The position numbers were made by a program, and so were the translations under genes. 41,638 nt of DNA. It comes from a virus. This document shows, in pieces, positions 23,895 through 30,773 of the stretch (positions within the stretch are counted from its first letter, which is position 1; each line of letters opens with the position of its first letter). Under the pieces are notes generated by a model that was not told the origin of the DNA, made no database searches, and saw only the letters and a program-made list of their open reading frames with translations. The DNA lies in IMG/VR virus record IMGVR_UViG_3300045257_000351, positions 1-41,638 of that record; one strand, 5' to 3'.

Positions 23895-24098
23895 GACGCA
23901 CCTCACGGGGAATTTGGGGCAAAATATTTTGACTAAGCTATTTATGTAAAATGAAAATAGGGTATTTGCTATATATATTACTTCTTATGTATTAATTATA
24001 TATAAACTTTGCCCCAATTGCCCCGGATAGAAACAAGGTCCTGGAATCATGAACCATTTTCCATTTAAACTTTACCCCAATCCCCTAAAAACACGGGG
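23895..24098. promoter_or_regulatory. AT-rich noncoding region with G-tract inverted repeats
   Basis: 204 bp with no gene. AATTTGGGGCAAA (23911-23923) is mirrored by TTTGCCCCAATT (24008-24019), with a further TTTACCCCAATCCCC at 24071-24085. Between the arms lies a strongly AT-rich stretch (TATATATATT, TTAATTATATATAAA). It could be a replication origin or an operator for the 84-aa gene. A heptamer array (24042-24062) lies inside. Confidence 0.5.
24042..24062 (+). repeat. Noncoding heptamer array
   Basis: TGGAATC, ATGAACC, ATTTTCC in 7-nt phase in the possible origin region. Confidence 0.6.
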
Positions 24099-25646
24099 TT
24101 AAGTATCTTCAGGTACCATAATTTGCCCCTGCATCGGCCTCAACTTTCCCGTGACGCTAAGCCCCTTAAAATAGTAGACACCTTCGATTTTGGCAGGAAG
24201 CAAACTTTGCCCTGCCAAGCTTTTCCCCGAAATCGCCTCATAAAACTTAATCTTCCCCATTCTGGGCATCCGACTGTATGTGTCACGATGCCACAAAACA
24301 TACACACGCCACAGCGCGCTACGCTCTAATTTTGATTTATCGTCCATTTTTAATTCTACAACTTCACCCTGTTCGATCTCATCTACAAATAAAGCGATGC
24401 TGTCATGTTCCATCTGCCATTTTTTCATCTTTTCTCTGCCCGATAATGGGGTAAAATAGTGACCATTTTCCCCTAATACTTCGGATAGCCCATCAAGTGC
24501 GAAGTTAAGAACTCCAACAGGGCAGGTTTGAAATACCTCATTAGCGAAGTCTTTAGAATAGCTCCCCTGAGCCGTGAACCCTGATACTTCAATAAAGGTC
24601 CACCGTCTTGTATGCGCCCCAGATCCCTTCTCGTATGTGGCGGGGATATCGTTTCCTCCGAAGACATGAACCGCTGGCAGGGGAGCCATGATGGCAGTCT
24701 TAAATTTCCTATCAATACGAATTGGATATCTGTCTTCAATCTTCTTGATATGGGCATCATCAATCGGTTCACGTAGGTTCACTTCCGTAACTATATTTAC
24801 AAGTTTCCCTGCCATGGATTCCATCAAGAAGCCTTTGAACTCTGATGGATCCACACTAGACATATTGTTTTTATGAACCAGTTTGGCAGCCCCCATGATG
24901 AGAGAAGTTTTCCCTGTGCCTCCTGGGCCATGAATCATGAACAAGTGAGGGAAAATCGGTGCCAAGCAGCCGCCGTACATTTGCCTTAAAGCTTTGATCT
25001 TCTCGGCTTTGTCATCAGCCTTATCGAAGATTCGATCAAGCATGGCTTCAAATTCAGGATTCCTAATTGACCTGGTTGTATCGTATTCGATTGGGATCAT
25101 ACTTGTGCAATAATCTCCCCTGTTGTGCGGTTTAAACTTCATGAGCCATGAACCATGCTCCTTAAAGATATGTAACGTGCCGTTGAGAAAGTTCACTAAG
25201 TAGGGGTTAAGAATGAAGAGCGAGCTTGGCGATTTAGGGATCATGGTTGATTTGCGAAAGAGCTTAAGCACAGATTCAGCTTTTGCTTGTGTTGCTTTGA
25301 AGCCACAGAGAGTGTGGATTTGAGTGATGATGTTCCCTATGGCAAAGTCATCCATCTCTTGCCAGTAGTTGTCTTTGTATAAGAATAAGCTTCCCTCACT
25401 TTGGCACAAGATTCCGTCGTAGTATTTCACGAGTTCGTTTGCTATTTCAAACTCAGGCGGAAGGATGGGGTTTCCCTGTTTGTTGTATTTGATGTTCATG
25501 GGCTTTATGCCATTAACATAGTGAGCTAGTGGTTCATTGGTGGGTGGGGTGACTTGTGGTAGTAGGGGATTTTGAATGAAGGCCTTTAGCTTTTCAAGAC
25601 CTTCGGGTTGTTGCATCAGATCGTTGGCATCAGTTTGCTTTTTCAT
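24099..25646 (-). CDS. SF3 (D5-like) replicative helicase
   Basis: 515 aa. The N-terminal 200 residues match a D5_N-like domain (LFLYKDNYWQEMDD, LFILNPYLVNFLNGTL). The SF3 ATPase starts with HGPGGTGKTS (residues 239-248, Lys246), followed by a Walker B-type segment around VNIVTEVN. The sensor segment HVFGGNDIP precedes the Arg-rich HTRRWTFIEV. A winged-helix-like C-terminus follows. It unwinds DNA at the replication fork with the Toprim primase, which overlaps it by 4 nt upstream. In P4-type proteins primase and helicase are fused; here they are separate. Confidence 0.85.
   Translation of the reverse strand: MKKQTDANDLMQQPEGLEKLKAFIQNPLLPQVTPPTNEPLAHYVNGIKPMNIKYNKQGNPILPPEFEIANELVKYYDGILCQSEGSLFLYKDNYWQEMDDFAIGNIITQIHTLCGFKATQAKAESVLKLFRKSTMIPKSPSSLFILNPYLVNFLNGTLHIFKEHGSWLMKFKPHNRGDYCTSMIPIEYDTTRSIRNPEFEAMLDRIFDKADDKAEKIKALRQMYGGCLAPIFPHLFMIHGPGGTGKTSLIMGAAKLVHKNNMSSVDPSEFKGFLMESMAGKLVNIVTEVNLREPIDDAHIKKIEDRYPIRIDRKFKTAIMAPLPAVHVFGGNDIPATYEKGSGAHTRRWTFIEVSGFTAQGSYSKDFANEVFQTCPVGVLNFALDGLSEVLGENGHYFTPLSGREKMKKWQMEHDSIALFVDEIEQGEVVELKMDDKSKLERSALWRVYVLWHRDTYSRMPRMGKIKFYEAISGKSLAGQSLLPAKIEGVYYFKGLSVTGKLRPMQGQIMVPEDT
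24567..24587 (+). repeat. Heptamer array in helicase gene
   Basis: CTGAGCC, GTGAACC, CTGATAC in 7-nt phase. Confidence 0.65.
24923..24943 (+). repeat. Heptamer array in helicase gene
   Basis: CTGGGCC, ATGAATC, ATGAACA in 7-nt phase, just upstream of the Walker A codons on this strand. Confidence 0.6.
25141..25161 (+). repeat. Heptamer array in helicase gene
   Basis: ATGAGCC, ATGAACC, ATGCTCC in 7-nt phase. It encodes the HGSWLMK segment on the opposite strand. Confidence 0.7.
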
Positions 25647-26593
25647 GGGGTGTCCTTAGGTGTAGTTTCTTGGTCAAAAGTAGGGATAACGATGAAGCCC
25701 TGAACCATGGCCGCTGCTTCATTAGCTAGACGTACACCCGGATTGCCTGGAACATGAGCGTCATTATCAGCTACGAGAATAATCTTAGAGTCGGGATGAC
25801 TTCCCCTCAAGGCCAAAGCCGTGGCTTTAAGATTAGTTGCAGAAAAAGCACAAACTACAGCCCAATGAGAATAGTTATCATTTAGAGCCATAGCTACTGA
25901 GCAAGCAGTTGCGAACCCTTCACATATATAGATAGAGTCTGGATGTCCACTAGCTGAGGGCTGAAGCATGAACCATAAACCGTCAACCCGAGCTCCTGGC
26001 ACAAACGATTTAAAACCATCATCTTGAATTCGCTGGTAGTTCCACACGACACCTTGCTCATCGTGCATAGGGATAATCAGATCTGTACCTATGGTAAGTG
26101 AACGTGACAGAATTGCTCCATGCGTTTGAGTTATGCCCTTGTTTTTAAGATATTTACTAGGTCTCCCCCATTTTTGCGCAAGTATTTTATTAAGATCCGC
26201 CACAACGCTAAGCTTCTTCTCTTCCTGAAGCGCCAGTTTCTCCGCAAGATATGCGGAGTTTGCAAGCTCAATCTCCGCACGCACTTTAGGGTCACTCATG
26301 TCTAAGCCCTCAGTGAGAGTGCGTTTGTCTTTTGTCTTCCAATCACCGAATGTCACTCGCCGCTGATTTGGCCCCACACTTTCCCCTATGTACCAGCCCT
26401 TGAACTTATCTGTTTTGATATTTTTCATAGTGCCATCAAGCACTAGATCACTTTCAGAGATGCCTTTAGATAATAGAAATTCTTTGATTTCGCTCAAAAC
26501 TATTCCCCTCATGTTTGGATTTGTGATACCCCTGAACCATAAACCCTGAAGAAAATCCAAAGCCTTGTCAATAATCTCAAGAATATTTTTCAT
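25643..26593 (-). CDS. Toprim-domain DNA primase
   Basis: 316 aa. The Toprim core is IYICEGFATACSVAMA with catalytic Glu225, then KIILVADNDAH with D276 and D278. Residues 165-215 (IIPMHDEQGVVWNYQRI) are the RNA-polymerase-like domain of Toprim_3-type phage primases. Residues 62-85 (KGWYIG, FGDWK) belong to the N-terminal module common in these proteins. I see no zinc-finger domain at the N-terminus. It makes RNA primers for the downstream family A polymerase. Its stop overlaps the helicase start (ATGA). Confidence 0.85.
   Translation of the reverse strand: MKNILEIIDKALDFLQGLWFRGITNPNMRGIVLSEIKEFLLSKGISESDLVLDGTMKNIKTDKFKGWYIGESVGPNQRRVTFGDWKTKDKRTLTEGLDMSDPKVRAEIELANSAYLAEKLALQEEKKLSVVADLNKILAQKWGRPSKYLKNKGITQTHGAILSRSLTIGTDLIIPMHDEQGVVWNYQRIQDDGFKSFVPGARVDGLWFMLQPSASGHPDSIYICEGFATACSVAMALNDNYSHWAVVCAFSATNLKATALALRGSHPDSKIILVADNDAHVPGNPGVRLANEAAAMVQGFIVIPTFDQETTPKDTP
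25961..25988 (+). repeat. Four-unit heptamer array in primase gene
   Basis: CTGAAGC, ATGAACC, ATAAACC, GTCAACC in perfect 7-nt phase. A shorter copy (CTGAACC, ATGGCCG) lies at 25700-25713. Confidence 0.75.
26525..26552 (+). repeat. Heptamer array near primase start
   Basis: GATACCC, CTGAACC, ATAAACC, CTGAAGA in 7-nt phase. Confidence 0.65.
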
Positions 26594-26634
26594 GTCGCAG
26601 GACTCTAACTACCCGTAGGGACAAGACTCGACCT

Positions 26635-26655
26635 TGGAACCATGAGCCGTGAATC
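26635..26655 (+). repeat. Heptamer array in primase leader
   Basis: TGGAACC, ATGAGCC, GTGAATC in 7-nt phase, between the candidate leftward promoter and the primase start. Confidence 0.7.
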
Positions 26656-26656
26656 A

Positions 26657-26685
26657 TTTATGCTTGCAAATTGCCATCTGAGCAA
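26657..26685 (-). promoter_or_regulatory. Candidate leftward promoter for primase operon
   Basis: On the minus strand TTGCTC and CATAAA are 17 nt apart, 64 nt upstream of the primase ATG. The -35 overlaps one arm of the inverted repeat at 26669-26687. Confidence 0.5.
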
Positions 26686-26687
26686 TT
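26669..26687. promoter_or_regulatory. Operator-like inverted repeat
   Basis: AATTGC-CATCTGA-GCAATT is a perfect 6-bp dyad spaced by 7 nt, overlapping the leftward promoter in the divergent region between replication and right-arm operons. Confidence 0.5.
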
Positions 26688-26735
26688 ATTTGTGATGTAT
26701 GGAAAAGATTAGTTATTTTATAGGACCATCTATTT

Positions 26736-26763
26736 TTGCAACAGATAACTTTTTTGGTATGCT
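26736..26763 (+). promoter_or_regulatory. Candidate rightward promoter for the long right-arm operon
   Basis: TTGCAA and TATGCT are separated by 16 nt, 47 nt upstream of the chosen ATG at 26810. It supports starting the first gene at 26810 instead of the farther in-frame ATG at 26699, which would lie upstream of this promoter. Confidence 0.6.
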
Positions 26764-26809
26764 AGAAGAAGTAGACAATAACGATAATAAAATCTATGGA
26801 GATGAAAAA

Positions 26810-27052
26810 ATGAATGAGAAAGAATACAGCCTAGGGATGCAAGTAGCGACTCCACCAAGGCCACATGATCAAGGCGAGACTAGACAAGCTTATTCGGTTA
26901 TTGAAGAAGAGCTTATGCTTTTAAAGAAAAAATATTCTACTCTTACAGACCACTTGCAAAATACACAACATCGATTAAACAAAGCAGAATCAAGAGCTGA
27001 GGCTGCAGAAGAATTGATGAATAAACTTTTAGACAAGGTTATGCATAAGTGA
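26810..27052 (+). CDS. Coiled-coil protein, first gene of right-arm operon
   Basis: 80 aa with GGAG upstream of ATG at 26810. The N-terminal 25 residues are Pro-rich (GMQVATPPRPHDQGE). Residues 28-80 form a long helix with heptad-like spacing (EEELMLLKKKYSTLTDHLQN, AEEELMNKLLDKV-like end). There is no enzyme motif. Its stop overlaps the next GTG start (GTGA). A regulatory or scaffolding role is possible; nothing more specific can be said. Confidence 0.65.
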   Translation: MNEKEYSLGMQVATPPRPHDQGETRQAYSVIEEELMLLKKKYSTLTDHLQNTQHRLNKAESRAEAAEELMNKLLDKVMHK

Positions 27053-27168
27053 GCTCCCTATGGACTTATTGTGAGACATGCAAATATTGGATGAACCATA
27101 AATGGTGTGACGCTTGTGAGAGATGTGGGTCCACTGATTTACAACACGAAGAGGAGCCACGGCCGTGA
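27049..27168 (+). CDS. 39-aa zinc-ribbon-like microprotein
   Basis: GTG at 27049 overlaps the preceding TGA (GTGA), and its own stop overlaps the next GTG. It carries YCETCKYW, then WCDACERCGSTDL, five cysteines arranged as CxxC and CxxCxxC, plus a His. This is a plausible zinc ribbon or knuckle. Such microproteins are common in phage early regions, where they may bind host factors. The heptamer ATGAACC (27091-27097) encodes its internal Met-Asn. Confidence 0.6.
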   Translation: MSSLWTYCETCKYWMNHKWCDACERCGSTDLQHEEEPRP

Positions 27169-27245
27169 CATACTGGTTATATTTACCGATTGCTTGGATA
27201 TTTTTATTTCTTTTTGTGTGGATATTGATCTTAGGTGCTAAGTGA
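27165..27245 (+). CDS. 26-aa membrane microprotein
   Basis: GTG at 27165 overlaps the preceding TGA and its TGA overlaps the next GTG, so the GTGA chain continues. The product is almost entirely one hydrophobic helix (LPIAWIFLFLFVWILILGAK). The chained overlaps are the main evidence that it is translated. Function is unknown. Confidence 0.45.
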   Translation: MTYWLYLPIAWIFLFLFVWILILGAK

Positions 27246-27436
27246 ATAATGTCAGAACCACATATCTCTCTAAGATAATCTACTGCCCTATTTGCAATGA
27301 GATTATGGAGATGGATATTTGGCAAGCTCACGTTCATTGGATAGATTCGGGATGGTGTTCTGCTAATATTGAGCTTGAGATTGTAGGACGAATTAAGAAC
27401 TGGACAACAGGAGAAGTCGTGGAGGACTGGGGATGA
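27242..27436 (+). CDS. 64-aa zinc-finger-like protein
   Basis: GTG at 27242 overlaps the previous stop. Residues 15-39 contain YCPICNEIMEMDIWQAHVHW and a later WC, so CPIC with His and Cys could bind one zinc. The rest is beta-like (ANIELEIVGRIKNW). It is coupled to the next gene by ATGA. Function is unknown. Confidence 0.6.
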   Translation: MNNVRTTYLSKIIYCPICNEIMEMDIWQAHVHWIDSGWCSANIELEIVGRIKNWTTGEVVEDWG

Positions 27437-27702
27437 GATTTTTTGCGATATATGAGGCCAAGGATGGGACACTCACTGCTTGTGATATGGAAAAGACAAC
27501 TATTATTAACTATATAGGCCGCCCGCCTAAATTGCTTTGTTATGCAGATGAAAGGCCTTATTTTTCAAAAGAGGGGCCTATAGAGGCTGTTTTAGATAAA
27601 AAGAGTGCATTAGTTAATTATATTAAAATGAAACTTGAATCAGGAGACTGGCATGCAGTTTCAGATGCAGCGAATGATCTTCGAGTATTGGAAGGCAAAT
27701 GA
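27433..27702 (+). CDS. 89-aa protein, unknown
   Basis: ATGA overlap at both ends. Visible segments: RFFAIYEAKDGTLTACDM, GRPPKLLCYADERPYF and a helical C-terminus (ALVNYIKMKLESGDW, AVSDAANDLRVLEGK). There is no known domain. Immediate coupling to the phosphatase gene suggests a shared task, but there is no direct support. Confidence 0.65.
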   Translation: MRFFAIYEAKDGTLTACDMEKTTIINYIGRPPKLLCYADERPYFSKEGPIEAVLDKKSALVNYIKMKLESGDWHAVSDAANDLRVLEGK

Positions 27703-28157
27703 TCTATGTAGCAAATAACTTATGGCGAGGACCAAGGCCGAAGGACTTGAAGGATCTTCAAGCACTTGGATTTCAGAGAATCATTTCTTTGGAAAGTGGA
27801 GTGTATGAAGTATTTCATCAAGACACGCTGGAGACCGAGGAGCAACATCCAGCAGACTATGGACTTGAATCTTTTTATATCCCTATGAATGATTTATTTG
27901 CGCCCGAAAAAGATCAAGTAACTTACGCTCTATGGTTAATTATGGGTGAGCCTCCCACAAATAAAAAAACTTACCTACACTGCCTCACAGGAGTAGATCG
28001 CACTGGTTATGTTTGTGCTGTATACCGCATGAAGGTACAAAAGTGGACTTATGAATCAGCATACGCCGAGTGGGTAAATCTCGGTCGTCACTGGTGGTAT
28101 GACTGGTGGAAATATTGGATGAGGAAATATGAAGCACAACCTTTAGGGAGATATTGA
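27699..28157 (+). CDS. Dual-specificity / tyrosine phosphatase-like protein
   Basis: 152 aa. The active-site P-loop is HCLTGVDRTG at residues 94-103, the Cx5R signature with Cys95 and Arg101. The upstream Asp in NDLFAPE (Asp65) is a candidate general acid. The N-terminus, NNLWRGPRPKDLKDLQALGF and IISLES, matches SIW14/DSP-type phosphatases. The C-terminus is Trp-rich (RHWWYDWWKYW). It probably hydrolyses phosphotyrosine or a small phosphate ester in the host cytoplasm. Identification of the fold is strong; the substrate is unknown. It overlaps the previous gene by ATGA. Confidence 0.85.
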   Translation: MIYVANNLWRGPRPKDLKDLQALGFQRIISLESGVYEVFHQDTLETEEQHPADYGLESFYIPMNDLFAPEKDQVTYALWLIMGEPPTNKKTYLHCLTGVDRTGYVCAVYRMKVQKWTYESAYAEWVNLGRHWWYDWWKYWMRKYEAQPLGRY

Positions 28158-28158
28158 A

Positions 28159-28803
28159 ATGAAGGCATATCATAGTGATGAAGCTATAAAAAAGAAATAT
28201 GTAGCAAGGCTTGAAGCTCACGCTAAAGTTGATGAAATCGTCAAAGGTCAGTATTGGGAAAATGGAAAAGGCTGCGCGGTCGGTTGCACGGTTCATTCAG
28301 GAAATCATGCGGCCTACGAAACAGAGCTTGGTATCCCTCAATGGATGGCAAGACTTGAAGATCGAATCTTTGAAGGACTTCCCAATGAAAGAGCTATGAC
28401 TTGGCCGCTTGAATTTCTTCAGGCAATTAAGCCTGGTGTGGACCTTCAACAATGTTTTCGTCCGATGTTGATTGCAATTGTTGAGTCCGCAAAGGAATCT
28501 GCAAGATCAGATAGATCAAAACAAGCTTGCGAAGGCGTATTGATTGAGCTTCGCAAAGAAGTTTTAGATCTGACGAAATTAAGAGAGGCGCGTGCTGCTG
28601 CTTATGCTGCTTATGCTGCTTCTGCTTCTGCTGCTGCTGCTTATGCTGCTGCTTCTGCTGCTTATGCTGATGCTGCTTCTGCTGATGCTGCTTCTGCTGA
28701 TGCTGCTTCTTATGCTGCTTATGCTTCTGCTTATGCTGCTAAACAAAACGCCTATGTGAAATTCGCAAATAAACTTTTGGAATTAATTGGAGAATGCAAA
28801 TGA
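28159..28803 (+). CDS. Conserved phage protein with Ala-rich repeat tail
   Basis: 214 aa with AGGGAG before ATG. Residues 1-75 (KAYHSDEAIKKKYVARLEAH, GQYWENGKGCAVGC, HAAYETELGIPQWMARLED) are a conserved domain seen in hypothetical proteins of many phages. Residues 146-194 are coded by a GCT-rich microsatellite (28594-28740) and consist of Ala with Tyr, Ser or Asp every two to three residues, ending in a normal helix (FANKLLELIGECK). The repeat is likely a helical spacer of variable length. The catalytic role of the domain, if any, is unknown. Confidence 0.75.
   Translation: MKAYHSDEAIKKKYVARLEAHAKVDEIVKGQYWENGKGCAVGCTVHSGNHAAYETELGIPQWMARLEDRIFEGLPNERAMTWPLEFLQAIKPGVDLQQCFRPMLIAIVESAKESARSDRSKQACEGVLIELRKEVLDLTKLREARAAAYAAYAASASAAAAYAAASAAYADAASADAASADAASYAAYASAYAAKQNAYVKFANKLLELIGECK
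28594..28740 (+). repeat. GCT-rich microsatellite in coding sequence
   Basis: 147 nt (49 codons) of GCT interspersed with TAT, TCT and GAT, giving Ala-Tyr-Ala, Ala-Ser-Ala and Ala-Asp-Ala patterns. GCTGATGCTGCTTCT repeats near-tandemly (28666-28710). The copy number is likely to vary between isolates. Confidence 0.9.
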
Positions 28804-29330
28804 TTATCTGGCTTAAAAACTTATGGGCGCAAATTAAATATTGGTTTAATCAAAATACAACACCTAAACCACTTGCACCACCTGTGCCTATTAGGCCAGT
28901 CCCTCCAAGTGTACCATCTGATAATACCCCATGGCTAGCTAAGGCTCTTAGTTATTTAGGGGAAGCAGAAGTTCCAGGCAATAAAGATAATCAATTTATC
29001 CTAGATTGCTTCAAACACACGACTTACCCAGCTACGCATGATGAGGTTCCATGGTGTGCAGCTTTTGTGTGTCGGGTGCTTGAAGAGTCTGGCTACAAGT
29101 CTACAAAGAGTGCTGCTGCAATTTCTTATGCAGACTATGGAACACCCTGTGAATTAAAGCCAGGGGCCATTGTTGTTTTTAGATGGGCCAGTGGTGGGCA
29201 TCATGTAAGTATTTGCAATACTGCTGGAGCGCTGTCCGTTAATTGTTGCGGGGGAAACCAGTCTGATCAGGTACGCTATTCTGACTATGCAAAGATCTTT
29301 ATCGTAGCAACAAGATGGCCTGTGAAATGA
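28800..29330 (+). CDS. Endolysin (CHAP/NlpC-P60-type amidase)
   Basis: 176 aa. I choose ATG at 28800 (GGAG 7 nt upstream, ATGA overlap) rather than 28794, which is too close to the GGAG. Residues 21-44 are a Pro-rich linker. The catalytic domain has DEVPWCAAFVCRVLEESG with Cys86, KPGAIVVFRWASGGHHVSIC with His134/135, and VNCCGGNQSDQVRYSDY. These match the TIGR02594-type peptidase of phage lysins. It cuts peptidoglycan peptide or amide bonds. The N-terminal 17 residues are amphipathic and hydrophobic, so a signal-anchor entry route is possible. It lies in the right-arm operon, far from the holin candidates. Confidence 0.88.
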   Translation: MIIWLKNLWAQIKYWFNQNTTPKPLAPPVPIRPVPPSVPSDNTPWLAKALSYLGEAEVPGNKDNQFILDCFKHTTYPATHDEVPWCAAFVCRVLEESGYKSTKSAAAISYADYGTPCELKPGAIVVFRWASGGHHVSICNTAGALSVNCCGGNQSDQVRYSDYAKIFIVATRWPVK

Positions 29331-29548
29331 AATTAAAGCCTAGGCAGTGGTACAATTGGCCTTATTTTATTTGGAACTATCGAAAGATTAAAAAACTCGA
29401 GAGGATGGTTGAGCAAATAATGACTGATAGTAAGGGCGAGATAGATAAGATTTTTAGAGCCCAGGTCGTATTTGGACAAGGTGAATATGAAATAGTTGAT
29501 GGCAAAGTCAGACATATTCCTTATCGACCATTCGGGATGTCTAAATGA
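29327..29548 (+). CDS. 73-aa basic protein, unknown
   Basis: ATG at 29327 overlaps the endolysin stop (ATGA) and is preferred to 29315. The first 20 residues are Trp/Tyr/Lys-rich (WYNWPYFIWNYRKIKKLERM), perhaps a membrane-surface helix. The rest is a short helix and a beta segment (GEYEIVDGKVRHIPY). Coupling to the endolysin might suggest a lysis accessory role, but this is inference. Confidence 0.6.
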   Translation: MKLKPRQWYNWPYFIWNYRKIKKLERMVEQIMTDSKGEIDKIFRAQVVFGQGEYEIVDGKVRHIPYRPFGMSK

Positions 29549-29982
29549 GCCAAGCACCGAAGCTCTTTGATCCAGAATTAGCATCTATTGAATTTGGAAA
29601 GATATTTCCTCGCGGATCATATTCAACAAGCGTCTTTGTTTCTGGAGCCCGTTGGCAATTCGAGCAAGACCAAAATGCCCTGGCCAAAGCGCAGGCGGAG
29701 ATTGAAGAAGAGGTATCTGAGCATCAGCAAACAATGGCAGCGGCTGTAAGAATGGCACAGCAAAATAAATCTCTTCAAGCCCAACTCACCTCAGCCATCA
29801 AAATGATAGAGGTTTTGGAAGCGGCTTTGATGGATATATCTGAGAACTCTTGCTGTCTAAGCCACGGCGAAGATATGGAATGCTGTATGAAGCACGGTGG
29901 TGATGCTGCTCATTCTGAAGAAGCACTCAATCAACTCGCCCAATGGCGAAATCAAAATCAATCTGGGAGCGGGGTAATATGA
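29545..29982 (+). CDS. Coiled-coil protein with SGARWQF motif
   Basis: 145 aa with ATGA overlap. Residues 8-40 (FDPELASIEFGKIFP, VFVSGARWQFEQDQ) resemble residues 8-36 of the protein at 31356 (FDEELATAAAGKCMP, FLSGARWQF). Residues 45-95 form a coiled coil (KAQAEIEEEVSEHQQTMAAA). The C-terminal part has CCLSHGEDMECCMKHGG, four Cys and two His, a possible metal site. It is probably a paralogue of the 31356 protein. Function is unknown. Confidence 0.65.
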   Translation: MSQAPKLFDPELASIEFGKIFPRGSYSTSVFVSGARWQFEQDQNALAKAQAEIEEEVSEHQQTMAAAVRMAQQNKSLQAQLTSAIKMIEVLEAALMDISENSCCLSHGEDMECCMKHGGDAAHSEEALNQLAQWRNQNQSGSGVI

Positions 29983-30173
29983 ATCAGCATCAACAAGAAT
30001 GGACTACAGTCGGTCTAGATATATGGCAGGGAATTAAGTATATATTGCCTCCAGTCCTTTGGACATTATTTGGTTATAGGTTCGGTATCCCTAATGATCA
30101 TCTTGAGCCAGATTTTATTTTTATTTTCTTGTTTATCGTAGCAGTACTTATTTCATATTGGAGTTATCAATGA
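29979..30173 (+). CDS. 64-aa protein with two membrane helices
   Basis: ATG at 29979 overlaps the previous stop. GGGAGCGGGG lies upstream; the farther in-frame ATG at 29943 is not needed. Residues 16-33 (IKYILPPVLWTLFGYRFG) and 42-60 (FIFIFLFIVAVLISYWSY) are hydrophobic. It could be a holin-type protein linked to the upstream endolysin, or an early membrane-modifying protein. There is no further evidence. Confidence 0.6.
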   Translation: MNQHQQEWTTVGLDIWQGIKYILPPVLWTLFGYRFGIPNDHLEPDFIFIFLFIVAVLISYWSYQ

Positions 30174-30532
30174 ACCCCCATGACAACGGGCCAAGAAAAG
30201 ATGAAAGTGGGAAAAGCTCTACGGATCTTATTGCCGAGAAATATCGTTTACGAGAAGAAATCAAAGTCTTGCGGGAAGCTTTGGAGAAATATCCATGTAT
30301 TTGTCGGACAAGTTTTGAAGACGTGAAAGAGCTTTATCCTAATTTGAAATGCCATAGATGCGCGGCCCTCTCCCATCCTTCCAAGCGGGAAGAAAAGACG
30401 GAGCCGGAGTTTCCTGAGGCAGAAGTTTTAAACGAAGCAATCGAGCAAATGAAGCTCGGCGTGGCCATAGATTCAGCTTATATCCGTGGCGCTCGGTTCG
30501 GATGGAACCGCAGAGGGCAGGTCAAGGGATGA
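30170..30532 (+). CDS. 120-aa protein with CxC/CxxC zinc-like pattern
   Basis: ATG at 30170 overlaps the previous stop. It carries CIC near residue 44 and CHRCAAL near residue 60, a C-x-C...C-x-x-C pattern that may bind zinc. The helix before it (EKYRLREEIKVLREALEKYP) is charged. The C-terminus AYIRGARFGWNR resembles the SGARWQF motif of the neighbours. The start codon is part of an ATGAACC heptamer. Confidence 0.6.
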   Translation: MNPHDNGPRKDESGKSSTDLIAEKYRLREEIKVLREALEKYPCICRTSFEDVKELYPNLKCHRCAALSHPSKREEKTEPEFPEAEVLNEAIEQMKLGVAIDSAYIRGARFGWNRRGQVKG

Positions 30533-30771
30533 AGGGCTATCTTTATCCATTCGACACAACGATTGAACTTGTTGATGAAAATGTTCTTACTGGCTGTAGA
30601 CGATGCCGTGAAACATGGCGAGAGCCAAGAAGAATGTTGAAGCACGGAGCCCGTATAAATGGACCTATGTATGATTACGACTATTGTGACAAATGCATCA
30701 CGCCGCAAGAAGAGTCGGATTTGAACCCCGAGCCAAGACCCAAAGACCAACGAAACAACAAAGGAGAATGA
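30529..30771 (+). CDS. 80-aa zinc-ribbon-like protein
   Basis: ATG at 30529 overlaps the previous stop (ATGA). CRRC (residues 23-26) and YCDKC (residues 51-55) form a typical four-Cys zinc ribbon around a His-containing loop. The end of the protein, DLNPEPRPKDQR, is coded by the four-unit heptamer array at 30721-30748. Such ribbons often bind nucleic acid or protein partners. The target is unknown. Confidence 0.65.
   Translation: MKGYLYPFDTTIELVDENVLTGCRRCRETWREPRRMLKHGARINGPMYDYDYCDKCITPQEESDLNPEPRPKDQRNNKGE
30721..30748 (+). repeat. Four-unit heptamer array in coding sequence
   Basis: TTGAACC, CCGAGCC, AAGACCC, AAAGACC in 7-nt phase. It encodes the Pro-rich DLNPEPRPKD end of the 80-aa protein. 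Confidence 0.65.
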
Positions 30772-30773
30772 AG

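Noticed and set aside
26699-26809. Longer start for the first right-arm gene
   Set aside because: It would begin upstream of the best promoter; ATG at 26810 has a proper ribosome site.
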